A stretch of DNA of 49,403 nt, from assembly GCF_041911615.1 (NCBI RefSeq), contig NZ_JAYROR010000129.1, positions 1 through 49,403 of the forward strand, given 5' to 3'. This stretch comes from Zoogloea sp041911615 (lineage in GTDB: Bacteria; Pseudomonadota; Gammaproteobacteria; Burkholderiales; Rhodocyclaceae). Under the pieces are notes generated by a model. It did no database searches. It saw only the letters and a program-made list of their open reading frames with translations, and was not told where the DNA came from. Below are positions 1 to 9,090 of this stretch, in pieces. Each line of letters starts with the position of its first letter. Position 1 is the stretch's first letter. Both the position numbers and the translations under genes were made by a program.

Positions 1-117
1 CAGGTGGGCGCGCTCGTCGTCGCGGCCGGGCCCGAAGGCGAGGCGCCCCAGCACCAGCGCGTCGGACACCGTTTCGGCCGGCGGCGCGGAACGGCGGCCG
101 GTTTTCAGTTGCGCCAT
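1..117 (-). CDS. Unknown protein, N-terminal 39 residues only
   Basis: The reverse strand reads an open frame from an ATG at 117 to the window edge, preceded by GGAGG about 6 nt upstream. A second ATG two codons earlier (123) abuts that GGAGG and is the less likely start. The visible residues (MAQLKTGRRSAPPAETVSD...) are low complexity and then begin a fold containing LVLGRLAFGPGRDDE. I cannot assign a family. It is divergent from the indolepyruvate oxidoreductase gene with about 180 bp between the starts, so it could be a regulator of that gene, but that is only positional inference. Confidence 0.5.
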   Translation of the reverse strand, partial: MAQLKTGRRSAPPAETVSDALVLGRLAFGPGRDDERAHL

Positions 118-301
118 CGTCATCCTCCAGGCATCGCATCGCGGCGGATGATAGCCCGCGCGGTTTGCAGCGGGCTTGCAGACGCCCGGAACCGACACCG
201 CCGTTTCGTATCCAATCGTTAAGATCCGCCCCGGAACCGGGCGTGGCCCACGAAGCCGCGCACCTCCCGCAGTCGCACCCCGATTTTGCGAGGATTCCAC
301 C

Positions 302-3300
302 ATGGCCGAGCAGGACCCGTTGCGCGCCCCCGTCGGCGCCAGCCTCGACGACAAATACACTGCCGCCGGACGCGTCTACCTCACCGGCTACCAGGCGCTG
401 GTGCGCCTGCTGCTGATCCAGCGCGAACGCGACCGGGCCGCCGGGCTCAACACCGCCGGCTTCATTTCGGGCTATCGCGGCTCGCCGCTGGGCGGGCTCG
501 ACCTGAGCCTCTGGAAGGCCCGCCAGCACCTCGAAAACCACGACATCGTCTTTCAGCCCGGCATCAACGAGGACATGGCCGCCACCGCCGTGTGGGGCAG
601 CCAGCAGGTGGCCTTGTCGCCGCGGGCGCGGGTGCAGGGCGTGTTCGCGATGTGGTACGGCAAGGGGCCGGGCGTCGATCGCTGCGGCGACGTCTTCCGC
701 CACGCCAACGCCGCCGGCAGCGGGCGCTTCGGCGGTGTGCTGGCGATCGCCGGCGACGACCACGCGGCCAAGTCGTCCACCCTGCCCCACCAGACCGACC
801 ACTTCTTCAAGTCGATGATGATGCCGGTGCTGGCCCCCGCCGGGGTGCAGGAATACCTCGACTTCGGCGTGCATGGCTGGGCCCTGTCGCGCTATTCGGG
901 CTGCTGGGTGGCCTTCAAGGCGCTGGCCGACACGGTGGAAACCTCGGCCTCGGTGGACGTGGACCCGCAGCGGGTCGTGACGGTGATGCCCACCGACTTC
1001 GCCCTGCCGCCGGACGGGCTCAACATCCGTTGGCCCGACCCACCCCTGGTGCAGGAAAAACGCCTGCTCCACTTCAAGCTCTACGCCGCCCTGGCCTACT
1101 GCCGGGCCAACGGCCTGAACCGCGTGGTCATCGATTCGCCGACGCCCCGGCTCGGCATCATCACCAGCGGCAAGAGCTACCTCGACGTTCGCCAGGCCTT
1201 CGACGACCTGGGCATCGACGAGGCGCTCGCCGCCGAGATCGGCATCCGGCTCTACAAGGTGGGCATGGTGTGGCCGCTCGAAGCCGAAGGCGTGCGCCGC
1301 TTCGCCGAGGGGCTGGACGAGATCCTAGTCGTCGAGGAAAAGCGCCAGCTCATCGAGTACCAGCTCAAGGAAGAGCTCTACAACTGGCGCGAGGACGTGC
1401 GCCCGCGGGTGATCGGCAAGTTTGACGAAAAGGGCGAATGGGCGCTGATCGCTGCCGCCGGACCGGACGGACGGCGCACCGTGGACCACGGCGACTGGCT
1501 GCTGCCGGCCGCCGGCGAGCTCTCGCCGGCGCTGATCGCGCGGGTGATCGCAGCGCGCATCGGGCGCTTCTTCACCTCGGCCCGCATCGAGACGCGGCTG
1601 GCCTTCCTCACCGCCAAGGACCACACCCTCGCTCACCGGGTGTTCGCCATCGACCGGGTGCCCACCTTCTGTCCCGGCTGCCCCCACAACACCTCCACCC
1701 AGGTGCCCGACGGCAGCCGCGCCACCGCCGGCATCGGCTGCCACTACATGGCCAGCTTCATGCCCGACCGGCGCACCGGCGCCTTCACCCACATGGGCGG
1801 CGAAGGCGTGCCGTGGGTCGGCCAGGCGCCCTTCACCGACGAGCCGCACATCTTCGCCAACCTGGGCGACGGCACCTATTTCCACTCCGGCATCCTGGCG
1901 ATCCGCCAGGCGGTGGCGGCCTTCAACCGCGCGCCCCACGGCCGTCAGCCCACCCGCGGCATCACCTACAAGATTCTCTTCAACGACGCGGTGGCGATGA
2001 CCGGCGGCCAGCCGGTGGATGGCGAGCTCACCGTGCCCAGGCTGATCCGCCAGCTCCAGGCCGAAGGCGTGGGCAGCATCGTCCTCGTCACCGACGGCAC
2101 CGACCGCCCGTGGCACGTGGCCGACATCCCCCACGGCGTGTCCATCCGCCACCGGGACGAACTGGACGTGATCCAGCGCGAACTGCGCACCCTGCCCGGC
2201 GTGTCGGCGCTGGTGTTCGACCAGACCTGCGCCGCCGAAAAGCGCCGCCGCCGCAAACGCGGCACCTACCCCGACCCGCAGACCCGCGTCTTCATCAACG
2301 AGGCGGTGTGCGAGGGCTGCGGCGACTGCGGGCGCGAATCCAACTGCATGGCGATCCTGCCGGTCGAGACCGAGTTCGGCCGCAAGCGGCAGATCGACCA
2401 GTCGGCCTGCAACAAGGATTTCTCGTGCATGAACGGCTTCTGCCCGAGCTTCGTGACCATCGAGGGCGGGCGGGTGCGACGCGGCAAGAGCGCCGAGGTG
2501 GACGCCAGCCGCATCAAGGCGCCGCCGCCCCCGACCCTGCCCGCCACCGCCGACCCCTGGAACATCCTCGTCACCGGCGTCGGCGGCACGGGTGTCGTCA
2601 CCATCGGTGCGCTGATCGGCATGGCCGCCCACCTGGACGGCAAGGGCGTCACCGTGCTCGACATGACCGGCCTGGCCCAGAAGGGCGGCTCGGTGTTCAG
2701 CCACATCCGCATCGCCGACCGGCCCGAACATCTCCACGCGGTGCGCATCGCGGTGGGCGAGGCCAACGCGGTGATCGGCGGCGACGTGGTCGTCACCGCC
2801 AGCACCGACGCCCTGTCGCGGATGGCGGTGGGCACCACCCACGGGGTCGTCAATTGCAGCGAAACGCCCACCTCGGAATTCACCCGCAACCCCGACTGGC
2901 AGTTTCCCCTCGACAAGATGCAGGCCGCCATCGTCGAGGCGGTCGGCAGCGACGCCTGCCGCTTCCTCGACGCCCACGCGCTGGCCACCGCGCTCATGGG
3001 CGACGCCATCGCCACCAACCTGTTCCTGCTCGGTTTTGCCTGGCAGAAGGGCTGGGTGCCGGTGAGCGAAGCCAGCCTCGACAAGGCGATCGACCTCAAC
3101 GGGGCCGCGGTGGAGATGAACCGCCAGGCCTTCCTGTGGGGCCGCCGCGCGGCGGTGGACCTGACCGGCGTGCAGCGCCTGGTCAACCCGGCGCCGGTCA
3201 TCCCGATCCGCCCGGCCACTGGCGCGGACGCCCTGGACGCCCGCATCGCCCGCCGCGCAGCCTTCCTCACCGACTACCAGGACGCCGCCTACGCAAAGCG

Positions 3301-3883
3301 CTACACCGATTTCGTCGCCCGCGTACGCGCTGCCGAGGCGCCCTTCGGCGGCCAGCGCCTCACCGAGGCGGTGGCCGACAACCACTTCAAGCTGCTCGCC
3401 TGCAAGGACGAGTACGAAGTGGCCCGCCTGTTCGCCGACCCGGCCTTCTGGGCGCAGATCGACGCGCGCTTCGAGGGCGATTTCACGGTGAACTTCCACC
3501 TCGCGCCGACCTTCCTGGCGCGGCCCGACCCGGCCTCCGGGCGCATCCGCAAGCTGAAGTTCGGGCCGTGGATGAAGACCGCGTTCCGCTGGCTCGCCAA
3601 GCTGCGCCGCCTGCGCGGCACGCCCCTCGACGTGTTCGGCTACCACCCGGAACGCCGCGCCGAACGGGCCCTCACCGCCCAGTACGAGGCCGACATCGGC
3701 AAGCTCATCGGCGAACTCGACGCCGGCCGGATCGGCCTCGCCACCGAGCTCGCCCGCCTGCCCGAAGACATCCGCGGCTACGGCCACGTCAAGGCCGGCG
3801 CGATGAAGCGGGCCGCGGAAAAGCGTGAGGCGCTGCTGACGAAGTGGCGCGAAGCGGGCAAGCGGCCGGCCCACGTGGCGTGA
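302..3883 (+). CDS. Indolepyruvate ferredoxin oxidoreductase, single-chain (fused alpha/beta-gamma) form
   Basis: Predicted thiamine-diphosphate, iron-sulfur enzyme that oxidatively decarboxylates aryl-pyruvates (indolepyruvate, phenylpyruvate) to aryl-acetyl-CoA, passing electrons to ferredoxin; in relatives it serves phenylalanine/tryptophan breakdown. The 1193-residue length fits the fused proteobacterial form. In order: N-terminal pyrimidine-binding domain with SGYRGSPLGG near residue 60; FCPGCPHNTST near 455; the ThDP-binding GDGTYFHSG near 522 with a following FNDAVAMTGGQ; a cysteine cluster (CEGCGDC ... NC ... CNKDFSCMNGFC) near 670-716 that could ligate Fe-S; a gamma-type domain starting at VTGVGGTGVV near 755; and a C-terminal extension typical of this family. 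I chose ATG 302, after GAGG, because the residues encoded further upstream (from 176) are non-homologous Pro/Arg-rich sequence. Transcribed alone as far as visible. Confidence 0.93.
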   Translation: MAEQDPLRAPVGASLDDKYTAAGRVYLTGYQALVRLLLIQRERDRAAGLNTAGFISGYRGSPLGGLDLSLWKARQHLENHDIVFQPGINEDMAATAVWGSQQVALSPRARVQGVFAMWYGKGPGVDRCGDVFRHANAAGSGRFGGVLAIAGDDHAAKSSTLPHQTDHFFKSMMMPVLAPAGVQEYLDFGVHGWALSRYSGCWVAFKALADTVETSASVDVDPQRVVTVMPTDFALPPDGLNIRWPDPPLVQEKRLLHFKLYAALAYCRANGLNRVVIDSPTPRLGIITSGKSYLDVRQAFDDLGIDEALAAEIGIRLYKVGMVWPLEAEGVRRFAEGLDEILVVEEKRQLIEYQLKEELYNWREDVRPRVIGKFDEKGEWALIAAAGPDGRRTVDHGDWLLPAAGELSPALIARVIAARIGRFFTSARIETRLAFLTAKDHTLAHRVFAIDRVPTFCPGCPHNTSTQVPDGSRATAGIGCHYMASFMPDRRTGAFTHMGGEGVPWVGQAPFTDEPHIFANLGDGTYFHSGILAIRQAVAAFNRAPHGRQPTRGITYKILFNDAVAMTGGQPVDGELTVPRLIRQLQAEGVGSIVLVTDGTDRPWHVADIPHGVSIRHRDELDVIQRELRTLPGVSALVFDQTCAAEKRRRRKRGTYPDPQTRVFINEAVCEGCGDCGRESNCMAILPVETEFGRKRQIDQSACNKDFSCMNGFCPSFVTIEGGRVRRGKSAEVDASRIKAPPPPTLPATADPWNILVTGVGGTGVVTIGALIGMAAHLDGKGVTVLDMTGLAQKGGSVFSHIRIADRPEHLHAVRIAVGEANAVIGGDVVVTASTDALSRMAVGTTHGVVNCSETPTSEFTRNPDWQFPLDKMQAAIVEAVGSDACRFLDAHALATALMGDAIATNLFLLGFAWQKGWVPVSEASLDKAIDLNGAAVEMNRQAFLWGRRAAVDLTGVQRLVNPAPVIPIRPATGADALDARIARRAAFLTDYQDAAYAKRYTDFVARVRAAEAPFGGQRLTEAVADNHFKLLACKDEYEVARLFADPAFWAQIDARFEGDFTVNFHLAPTFLARPDPASGRIRKLKFGPWMKTAFRWLAKLRRLRGTPLDVFGYHPERRAERALTAQYEADIGKLIGELDAGRIGLATELARLPEDIRGYGHVKAGAMKRAAEKREALLTKWREAGKRPAHVA

Positions 3884-4063
3884 GAGGGGGCGGCGGACGG
3901 CGCCGGTGGGTCTCCCGTAGGTCAGGGCCGCCGGTCATCCCCTCCGACTCCGCTCGAAGCCATCGGAGCCCGTCGGCGACAGCTTGCGGTCTGACGGCAA
4001 GCCGGGCGGGGCCTTCGCCGTCGGGCTACGCAGTTAGAATCCGCCCCTCGCTTCACCCCGCGC

Positions 4064-4484
4064 GACGCTCACGCGCGTCTCCGGGCGTGAGCGCCCTATC
4101 CGGGAGATGCTCGCGAGCCTCTCCTGGAGTGTGCTGCCCTATCGGAAAGACTCTCGCGTGCCTCTCGCGGACAGGCCTGGTCTATCCGGGAGAGGCACGG
4201 GTTGCCTCTTTTTGACGCTCGCGAGCCTCTCCGGGAGTGCGCTGTCCTATCGGAAAGATGCTCGCGTGCCTCTCGTGGACAGGCTTGGTCTATCCGCGAG
4301 AGGGACGGGTTGCCTCTTTTTGACGCTCGCGAGCCACTCCGGGAGTGTGCAGCCCTATCGGAAAGATGCTCGCGTGCCTCTCGCAGACAGGCTTGGTCTA
4401 TCCGGGAGAGGGACGGCTTGCCTCTTTTTGACGCTCGCGAGCCACTCCGGGAGTGCGCCGCCCTATCCGGAGACGCTCGCGAGG
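4064..4484. repeat. 108-bp tandem repeat array with internal sub-repeats
   Basis: Three consecutive 108-bp units start at 4106, 4214 and 4322. A 42-bp partial copy precedes them (4064-4105) and another follows (4430-4471). Each unit is itself composite: GAYGCTCGCG occurs at the unit start and again about 43 bp later. Near the end of every unit AGAGGCA (AGAGGGA in units 2 and 3) is followed 5 nt later by TGCCTCT and a run of T, looking like an intrinsic terminator; the same AGAGGCA arm can also pair with TGCCTCT about 30 nt upstream. Because 108 is divisible by three, two frames stay open across the array and join the downstream methyltransferase frame, but the encoded 36-residue repeats look non-protein-like. 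I judge it intergenic. Confidence 0.85.
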
Positions 4485-4589
4485 GGCTCGCCGACTGGCG
4501 CGGGCAGCTCGCCGGTGGTCGTGGGGGTGTCGGCTGGCGGCGCGACGGTGTCCGCCCCCGTCCGACGCGACACGCTAAACTGGCGCCCC

Positions 4590-5390
4590 ATGCGCCGCCC
4601 GCTCCCCTTCGTCCTGCCGCCCGCCCTCAAGGCCTTGCTCGCCCAGCTGGCCGGCCTCGCCGTGGCCTTCGGCGTCGGGCGCAGCGGCGTGCTGCCGGCG
4701 GGCATCTGGCCGCTGGTGGCGGTGCAGGCGCTGGCCGCCGCCGGGGCCGCCACGCTGCTCAAAAGCGCCCGCTGGTGGCGCTGGATTCACCTGGGTTTCA
4801 CGCCCCTGGTGGCCGGGGCGCTGCTGCTGGGGATCGCGCCGGGCTGGTATCTGGCGGCCTTCGTGGTGTTTGCGCTGATCTACTGGAGCAGCTTCCGCAC
4901 CCAGGTGCCCCTGTTCCTGTCCAACCCGCAGGTCGCCGAGGCCGTCGCCGGGCTGCTGCCGCGGGAGCTGCCGCCACGGGTCATCGACCTGGGCAGCGGC
5001 ACCGGCTCGCTGCTGCGCCCGCTGGCGCGCCTGCGCCCCGACTGCCGCTGCGAAGGGGTCGAGTCGGCCCCCGCGCCCTACCTGCTGTCGCGCCTGCTGG
5101 CTCGCCGCCAACCCAACATCGCCCTGGCGCGGGGCGATTTCTGGAAGATCGACTGGTCGGACTACGACCTAGTGTACGCCTTCCTCTCGCCGGTGCCGAT
5201 GCCCGCGGTGTGGCGCAAGGCCTGCGCCGAGCTGCGCCCCGGCGCCGTGCTGGTGAGCAACAGTTTTCCGGTCGAGGATGTCGAGCCGGAACGCATCGTC
5301 ACCCTCGACGACCGGCGCGGCACGCGACTCTACTGCTACCTGCCGGCCGGCCCCAAGCCTTTGGCGAAAAAAGGAATTGGCAACCGATAA
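4590..5390 (+). CDS. Membrane-anchored class I SAM-dependent methyltransferase
   Basis: 266 residues. Three or four hydrophobic segments occupy about residues 10-95 and are followed by a class I methyltransferase core: glycine-rich SAM loop VIDLGSGTGSLL near 131-142, the acidic GVESAP end of strand 2 near 158, and YDLVYAFLSPVP near 190. Substrate unknown; in this family the membrane part usually places the enzyme at the inner face of the cytoplasmic membrane. The start at ATG 4590 is the first one after the repeat array that gives a plausible hydrophobic N-terminus; no strong ribosome-binding site is visible. The upstream tandem repeat contains terminator-like hairpins that may isolate this gene from the oxidoreductase gene. 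Confidence 0.75.
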   Translation: MRRPLPFVLPPALKALLAQLAGLAVAFGVGRSGVLPAGIWPLVAVQALAAAGAATLLKSARWWRWIHLGFTPLVAGALLLGIAPGWYLAAFVVFALIYWSSFRTQVPLFLSNPQVAEAVAGLLPRELPPRVIDLGSGTGSLLRPLARLRPDCRCEGVESAPAPYLLSRLLARRQPNIALARGDFWKIDWSDYDLVYAFLSPVPMPAVWRKACAELRPGAVLVSNSFPVEDVEPERIVTLDDRRGTRLYCYLPAGPKPLAKKGIGNR

Positions 5391-5486
5391 GCGGCCTTTT
5401 CCGCCCTCAATTCCATCGCTCCCCGTGCCGTTAGTGCGGCAATAATGGCGTCATCGCGCCGTGCGTTCAGCGAGAGGAATTCGACC

Positions 5487-6179
5487 ATGTCCCGGATCAT
5501 CTGCATCATCGGCAACAAGGGCGGCACCGGCAAGACGACCCTGTCCCACATGCTGTGCCAGGGGCTCGGCCTGCTCGGCCAGCGCTCCGCCTGCGTGCTC
5601 ACCGACACCCACCGGGAGCCCCTGTCGCCCGACGGCCGCCGCTACGTGACCGCCGACGCCCGCACCCCCGAGGCGCTGACCAAGATCGTCGGCAAGCTGC
5701 GCACGATGCAGGGCTGGGTCGGCGTCGTCGATGGCGGCGGCAACCGCGCCGAGGTGGATCGCACCCTCGACGGCCTCGCCGACGTGGTCATCCTGCCCTT
5801 CCGCGACTCCCACGAAGACCTGCGCACCGTGCTGGGCGACCTGCAGCAGTTTCCCCACGCCTACGCCCTGCCGTCCCAATGGCCCACCAACGCCTGGCAG
5901 CGCGACGCGGCCGACCGCAACGTGGCGCAGCTGCTCGGCGACTACCGCGATCGCCTGCTCAACCCGGTCGTCAGCCTCTCCGCATCCAAGCTGCTGCTGC
6001 AGAAGCACATCCCGGACGGCCTTCCATCCAACCTCGCCAACGCCTGCCGGGCGCTCGCGCGGCAGGTGATGGAGGTGGTCGAGATCGGCGACACCGACGG
6101 CGCGCACGCCGTATCCGGCACCGACGCCCCCGTGCGTGCGTCCGGCCCGACCGGCTACGAAGCGGCAGCCCACCCCTGA
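5487..6179 (+). CDS. ParA/MinD-like P-loop ATPase, orphan
   Basis: 230 residues beginning MSRIICIIGNKGGTGKTT, a deviant Walker A (KGGxGKT) as in ParA/MinD/MipZ proteins. A Walker B-like VVDGGGNRAE lies near residue 80, and VVILPFRDSHEDL near 100 corresponds to the switch region, followed by a C-terminal helical part. Such ATPases position DNA, chemoreceptors or other cargo by dimerising on membranes or nucleoid. No parB or cargo partner is adjacent; the next gene is a chemoreceptor, so a role in receptor placement is conceivable but unproven. Start ATG 5487 follows GAGAGGAA at a good distance. Confidence 0.75.
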   Translation: MSRIICIIGNKGGTGKTTLSHMLCQGLGLLGQRSACVLTDTHREPLSPDGRRYVTADARTPEALTKIVGKLRTMQGWVGVVDGGGNRAEVDRTLDGLADVVILPFRDSHEDLRTVLGDLQQFPHAYALPSQWPTNAWQRDAADRNVAQLLGDYRDRLLNPVVSLSASKLLLQKHIPDGLPSNLANACRALARQVMEVVEIGDTDGAHAVSGTDAPVRASGPTGYEAAAHP

Positions 6180-6301
6180 CAGCACGGCCACCGGGCGCCG
6201 ACGACCGCAAAAAAAACCCTACTCACCCCTGGAGAATTCCCCCCGCCACGCCGAAAACAATCCATCGAGCCGCCAATTCGAGCCGGCCGGGGGGATTTTC
6301 G

Positions 6302-8383
6302 ATGCGAACCAATCAACCGATCACCAGCAACGAACACGTTTTCGGCGACGACGTCGCGATCATCTCCCACACCGACGCCGAGGGACGGATCACCTTCGTC
6401 AATGACGACTTCGTCGCCGTCAGCGGCTTCGACGTGGACGAACTGATCGGCGAACACCACAACATCGTCCGCCACCCGGACATGCCCGAAGGCGCCTTCC
6501 GCGACCTGTGGGCCACCCTGCGGCGCGGCCGGCCCTGGTCGGGGCTGGTCAAGAACCGCTGCAAGAACGGCGACTTCTACTGGGTGCGCGCCTCGGTCAC
6601 GCCCAAGCCCGACGGTGGCTTCATGTCGGTACGGGTCAAGCCCGGCGCCGCCGAAGTGCGGGCCGCCGACGCCCTGTACCGGCGCATGAAGGCCGACCCC
6701 ACGCTTCGCCTGCGCGAAGGCCGGCTGCGGCGCAGCGGCCCCGCCGGACTGGCCGACCGCGCCCTGGCGCTGATCGACGACATGCCGATCGGCCGCCGCC
6801 TGCTCGGCGTGATGCTGATCGTGATGATCCTGCTGGCCGGCACGCTGGTGGACAGTCAGCGCTCGGCCAGCCAGATCGAGGCCCGCTACCACGCCCACAT
6901 CAGCCGCGACGTGGCGCGCCGGGTGGATTTCTACGGCCTCTACGCCCAGGGGCTGCAGATGGGGCAGGCACTGCGCAACGCGATGCTCGACCCGACCAAC
7001 CCGAAGGCCTACGAAAACTACCAGAGAGCCGCCCGCAGCTTCGACGACATCGTCGGCAAGGCCCGCGGCCTCGACGAGCAAGCCTTCAAGTCCGGCCTGC
7101 CCGACCGCATCCAGCAACTGCGCAACGAGCAGAAAGCCATCCACGACACGCTGTTCGCCCTGGTCAAGGCCGGCCAGGCCGACGACGCCCGCGCGGCCCT
7201 CAACAAGGACGAAACACCCAAGTGGCGGGCCATGCGCGACCTGCTGCTGGCCGAGATCCAGCGCCTCGACGACGCCTCGCCACGCCTGCTCGAAGCGCTC
7301 AGCGCCGAATCCGACGCCGCCCGCCAGCGCAGCCTGGCCTTCGGGCTCGGCGCCATCGTGCTCGGGCTGGCCCTCGGCGCCGGGCTGCTCGCCCGCACCG
7401 CCCATCAGGCCGAACACGCCAAGACCACCGTGGCGGCCGTCGCCGGCGGCAACCTGACCCTCGCGATCCAGCCCGGCAGCAGCGACGAGATCGGCGAAAT
7501 CCTCACCCACGTCGCCATGCTGCGCAACCGCCTGCACGAGGCGATCAGCCTGATCCAGCAAAGCGCCCGCACCCTCGCCGACTGCAGCGGCCGGCTCGCC
7601 CAGGCCAGCGACGCCACCGTGCGGGCCACCGCCCAGCAATCGGCTACCCTGGTCAGCGTCGCGGCCACCGTCGAGCAGCTCTCCGCCGGCGCCGCCACGA
7701 TGAGCGACGACGCCCACGCCGCGATGGAAGCCACCCAGCGCTCCGTGAGCACCACCCGCGACAGCGCCGCGATCAGCCGCGGCGCCGCCGAACGCATTGG
7801 CAGCGCCGCCACCCTGGTGGCCAACACCGAGGGGCGCATCGCCGAGCTGTCGCAAATGTCCGGCGAGATCGGCCGCGTCACCCAGGTCATCCGCGAGATC
7901 GCCGACCAGACCAACCTGCTCGCCCTCAACGCCGCCATCGAAGCCGCCCGGGCCGGCGAGCAGGGCCGCGGCTTCGCGGTGGTGGCCGACGAGGTGCGCA
8001 AGCTGGCCGAACGCACCGGCCAGTCCACCCAGGAAATCTCCACCGTGATCCAGCGCATCCAGGCGATCAGCGGCGCGGTGGCCGGCGACATGGCCACCAG
8101 CAGCCGCGAAGTGGGCGACGGCGCACGCAACGCCCTGCACGCCGGCGACGTGGCGGCCTCGGTCGAAACCGAAGCGGTCGCCGCCGGGCTCGCCGTCGAA
8201 CGCATCAACGCCGCCCTCGCGGAAAGCAGCAGCGCCACCCGCGACATCGCCCGACGCATGGAAGAGGTGGCCAACGACGCCCGCAGCGACGCCGAGATCG
8301 CCCGCCACTCCGCCGACGAAGCCCGCGAGATCGGCCGCCTCGCCGAAAAGCTCAACGCCCTGGCAGCGCAGTTCCACGCCTGA
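6302..8383 (+). CDS. Methyl-accepting chemotaxis protein with N-terminal PAS domain (Aer-like)
   Basis: 693 residues. Domains: a PAS domain at about 12-115 (ITFVNDDFVAVSGF, then HNIVRHPDMP and the NGDFYWVRAS strand) resembling the FAD-binding PAS of the Aer aerotaxis receptor; a first membrane segment at about 163-183; a helical periplasmic region to about 340; a second membrane segment at about 343-365; a HAMP-like linker; and the conserved signalling hairpin near 529-573 (IADQTNLLALNAAIEAARAGE, GFAVVADEVRKLAERT) that docks CheA/CheW. No C-terminal CheR-tethering pentapeptide is present; the protein ends NALAAQFHA. Expected to sense redox or energy state. ATG 6302 lies just after a GGGGGA ribosome-binding site. 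Confidence 0.9.
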   Translation: MRTNQPITSNEHVFGDDVAIISHTDAEGRITFVNDDFVAVSGFDVDELIGEHHNIVRHPDMPEGAFRDLWATLRRGRPWSGLVKNRCKNGDFYWVRASVTPKPDGGFMSVRVKPGAAEVRAADALYRRMKADPTLRLREGRLRRSGPAGLADRALALIDDMPIGRRLLGVMLIVMILLAGTLVDSQRSASQIEARYHAHISRDVARRVDFYGLYAQGLQMGQALRNAMLDPTNPKAYENYQRAARSFDDIVGKARGLDEQAFKSGLPDRIQQLRNEQKAIHDTLFALVKAGQADDARAALNKDETPKWRAMRDLLLAEIQRLDDASPRLLEALSAESDAARQRSLAFGLGAIVLGLALGAGLLARTAHQAEHAKTTVAAVAGGNLTLAIQPGSSDEIGEILTHVAMLRNRLHEAISLIQQSARTLADCSGRLAQASDATVRATAQQSATLVSVAATVEQLSAGAATMSDDAHAAMEATQRSVSTTRDSAAISRGAAERIGSAATLVANTEGRIAELSQMSGEIGRVTQVIREIADQTNLLALNAAIEAARAGEQGRGFAVVADEVRKLAERTGQSTQEISTVIQRIQAISGAVAGDMATSSREVGDGARNALHAGDVAASVETEAVAAGLAVERINAALAESSSATRDIARRMEEVANDARSDAEIARHSADEAREIGRLAEKLNALAAQFHA

Positions 8384-8466
8384 CGGCCGGACATCGGCCA
8401 CGCAGGCGTTTACCCACCCCGGGCGGTCGGGCAGAATGCGCGCGACTCCGACTTTCTGCCCCGCCG

Positions 8467-9090
8467 ATGCTCACTGCCCACGGCCTAGCCTGCGACCGCG
8501 GCGACCGCCGACTCTTCTCCGCCGTGGATCTGTCCCTGGCCCCCGGCCAATGGCTGCAGGTCGAAGGCCCCAACGGCGTGGGCAAGACCAGCCTGCTGCG
8601 CATCCTCGCCGGGCTCGCCCCCGCGGCAGCCGGGCACATCGCATGGGAAGGCCGCCCGGTGGCCGAGGTGCGCGACGACTTCAACGCCCGCCTGCTTTAC
8701 CTCGGCCACGCGCCGACCATCAAGGACGACCTCTCGGCCCTCGAGAACCTGCAGGGCGCCGCCGCCATCGCCGGCCGCCCGCTCGACGAATCCACCGCCC
8801 TCGCGGCGCTGCGCCGCATCGGCCTGAAGGGTCGTGAAGACCTGCCGACCCGGGTGCTCTCGCAGGGCCAGAAGCGCCGCGTCGCCCTGGCCCGCCTGCT
8901 GTGCAGCCAGGCCCGCCTGTGGATCCTCGACGAGCCTTTCGTGGCGCTGGACGTGGCCGCCGTCGCCCAGCTGTGCGAGATCCTCGACGAACACCTGGCC
9001 CGCGGCGGGCTGCTGATCTTCACCAGCCACCAGGCGGTCCACCTCGGCGGCGACGGCAGCAGCCTGCAACTGGCCGGAGCTGCCCGATGA
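8467..9090 (+). CDS. ccmA: Cytochrome c biogenesis ATP-binding protein CcmA
   Basis: 207-residue ABC ATPase of the CcmABCD complex, which releases the haem-loaded chaperone CcmE in the periplasmic membrane face. Walker A GPNGVGKTS near residue 37, signature LSQGQKRRVALARLL near 137, Walker B LWILDEPFVALD near 154 and an H-loop TSHQAVH near 190 are all intact. First gene of the ccm operon; the ribosome-binding site is not obvious. The stop overlaps the next start by 4 nt (ATGA), so translation with ccmB is coupled. Confidence 0.93.
   Translation: MLTAHGLACDRGDRRLFSAVDLSLAPGQWLQVEGPNGVGKTSLLRILAGLAPAAAGHIAWEGRPVAEVRDDFNARLLYLGHAPTIKDDLSALENLQGAAAIAGRPLDESTALAALRRIGLKGREDLPTRVLSQGQKRRVALARLLCSQARLWILDEPFVALDVAAVAQLCEILDEHLARGGLLIFTSHQAVHLGGDGSSLQLAGAAR

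Noticed and set aside
1325..3874. 849-codon open frame antisense to the indolepyruvate oxidoreductase gene
   Set aside because: Shadow of high-GC codon use in the real gene; similar long antisense frames oppose the chemoreceptor (6155-8401), the FadN-like gene (44434-46923), the ligase (42741-44723) and the acyl-CoA dehydrogenase (47521-49392).
4064..4484. CRISPR array
   Set aside because: Units are directly contiguous 108-bp copies with no unique spacers, and no cas gene is present.
4107..5390. One long coding frame running through the repeat array into the methyltransferase
   Set aside because: Two different frames stay open across the array merely because 108 is a multiple of three; the encoded 36-residue repeats are Arg/Ser/Leu-rich without protein-like structure, and the natural hydrophobic start lies at 4590.
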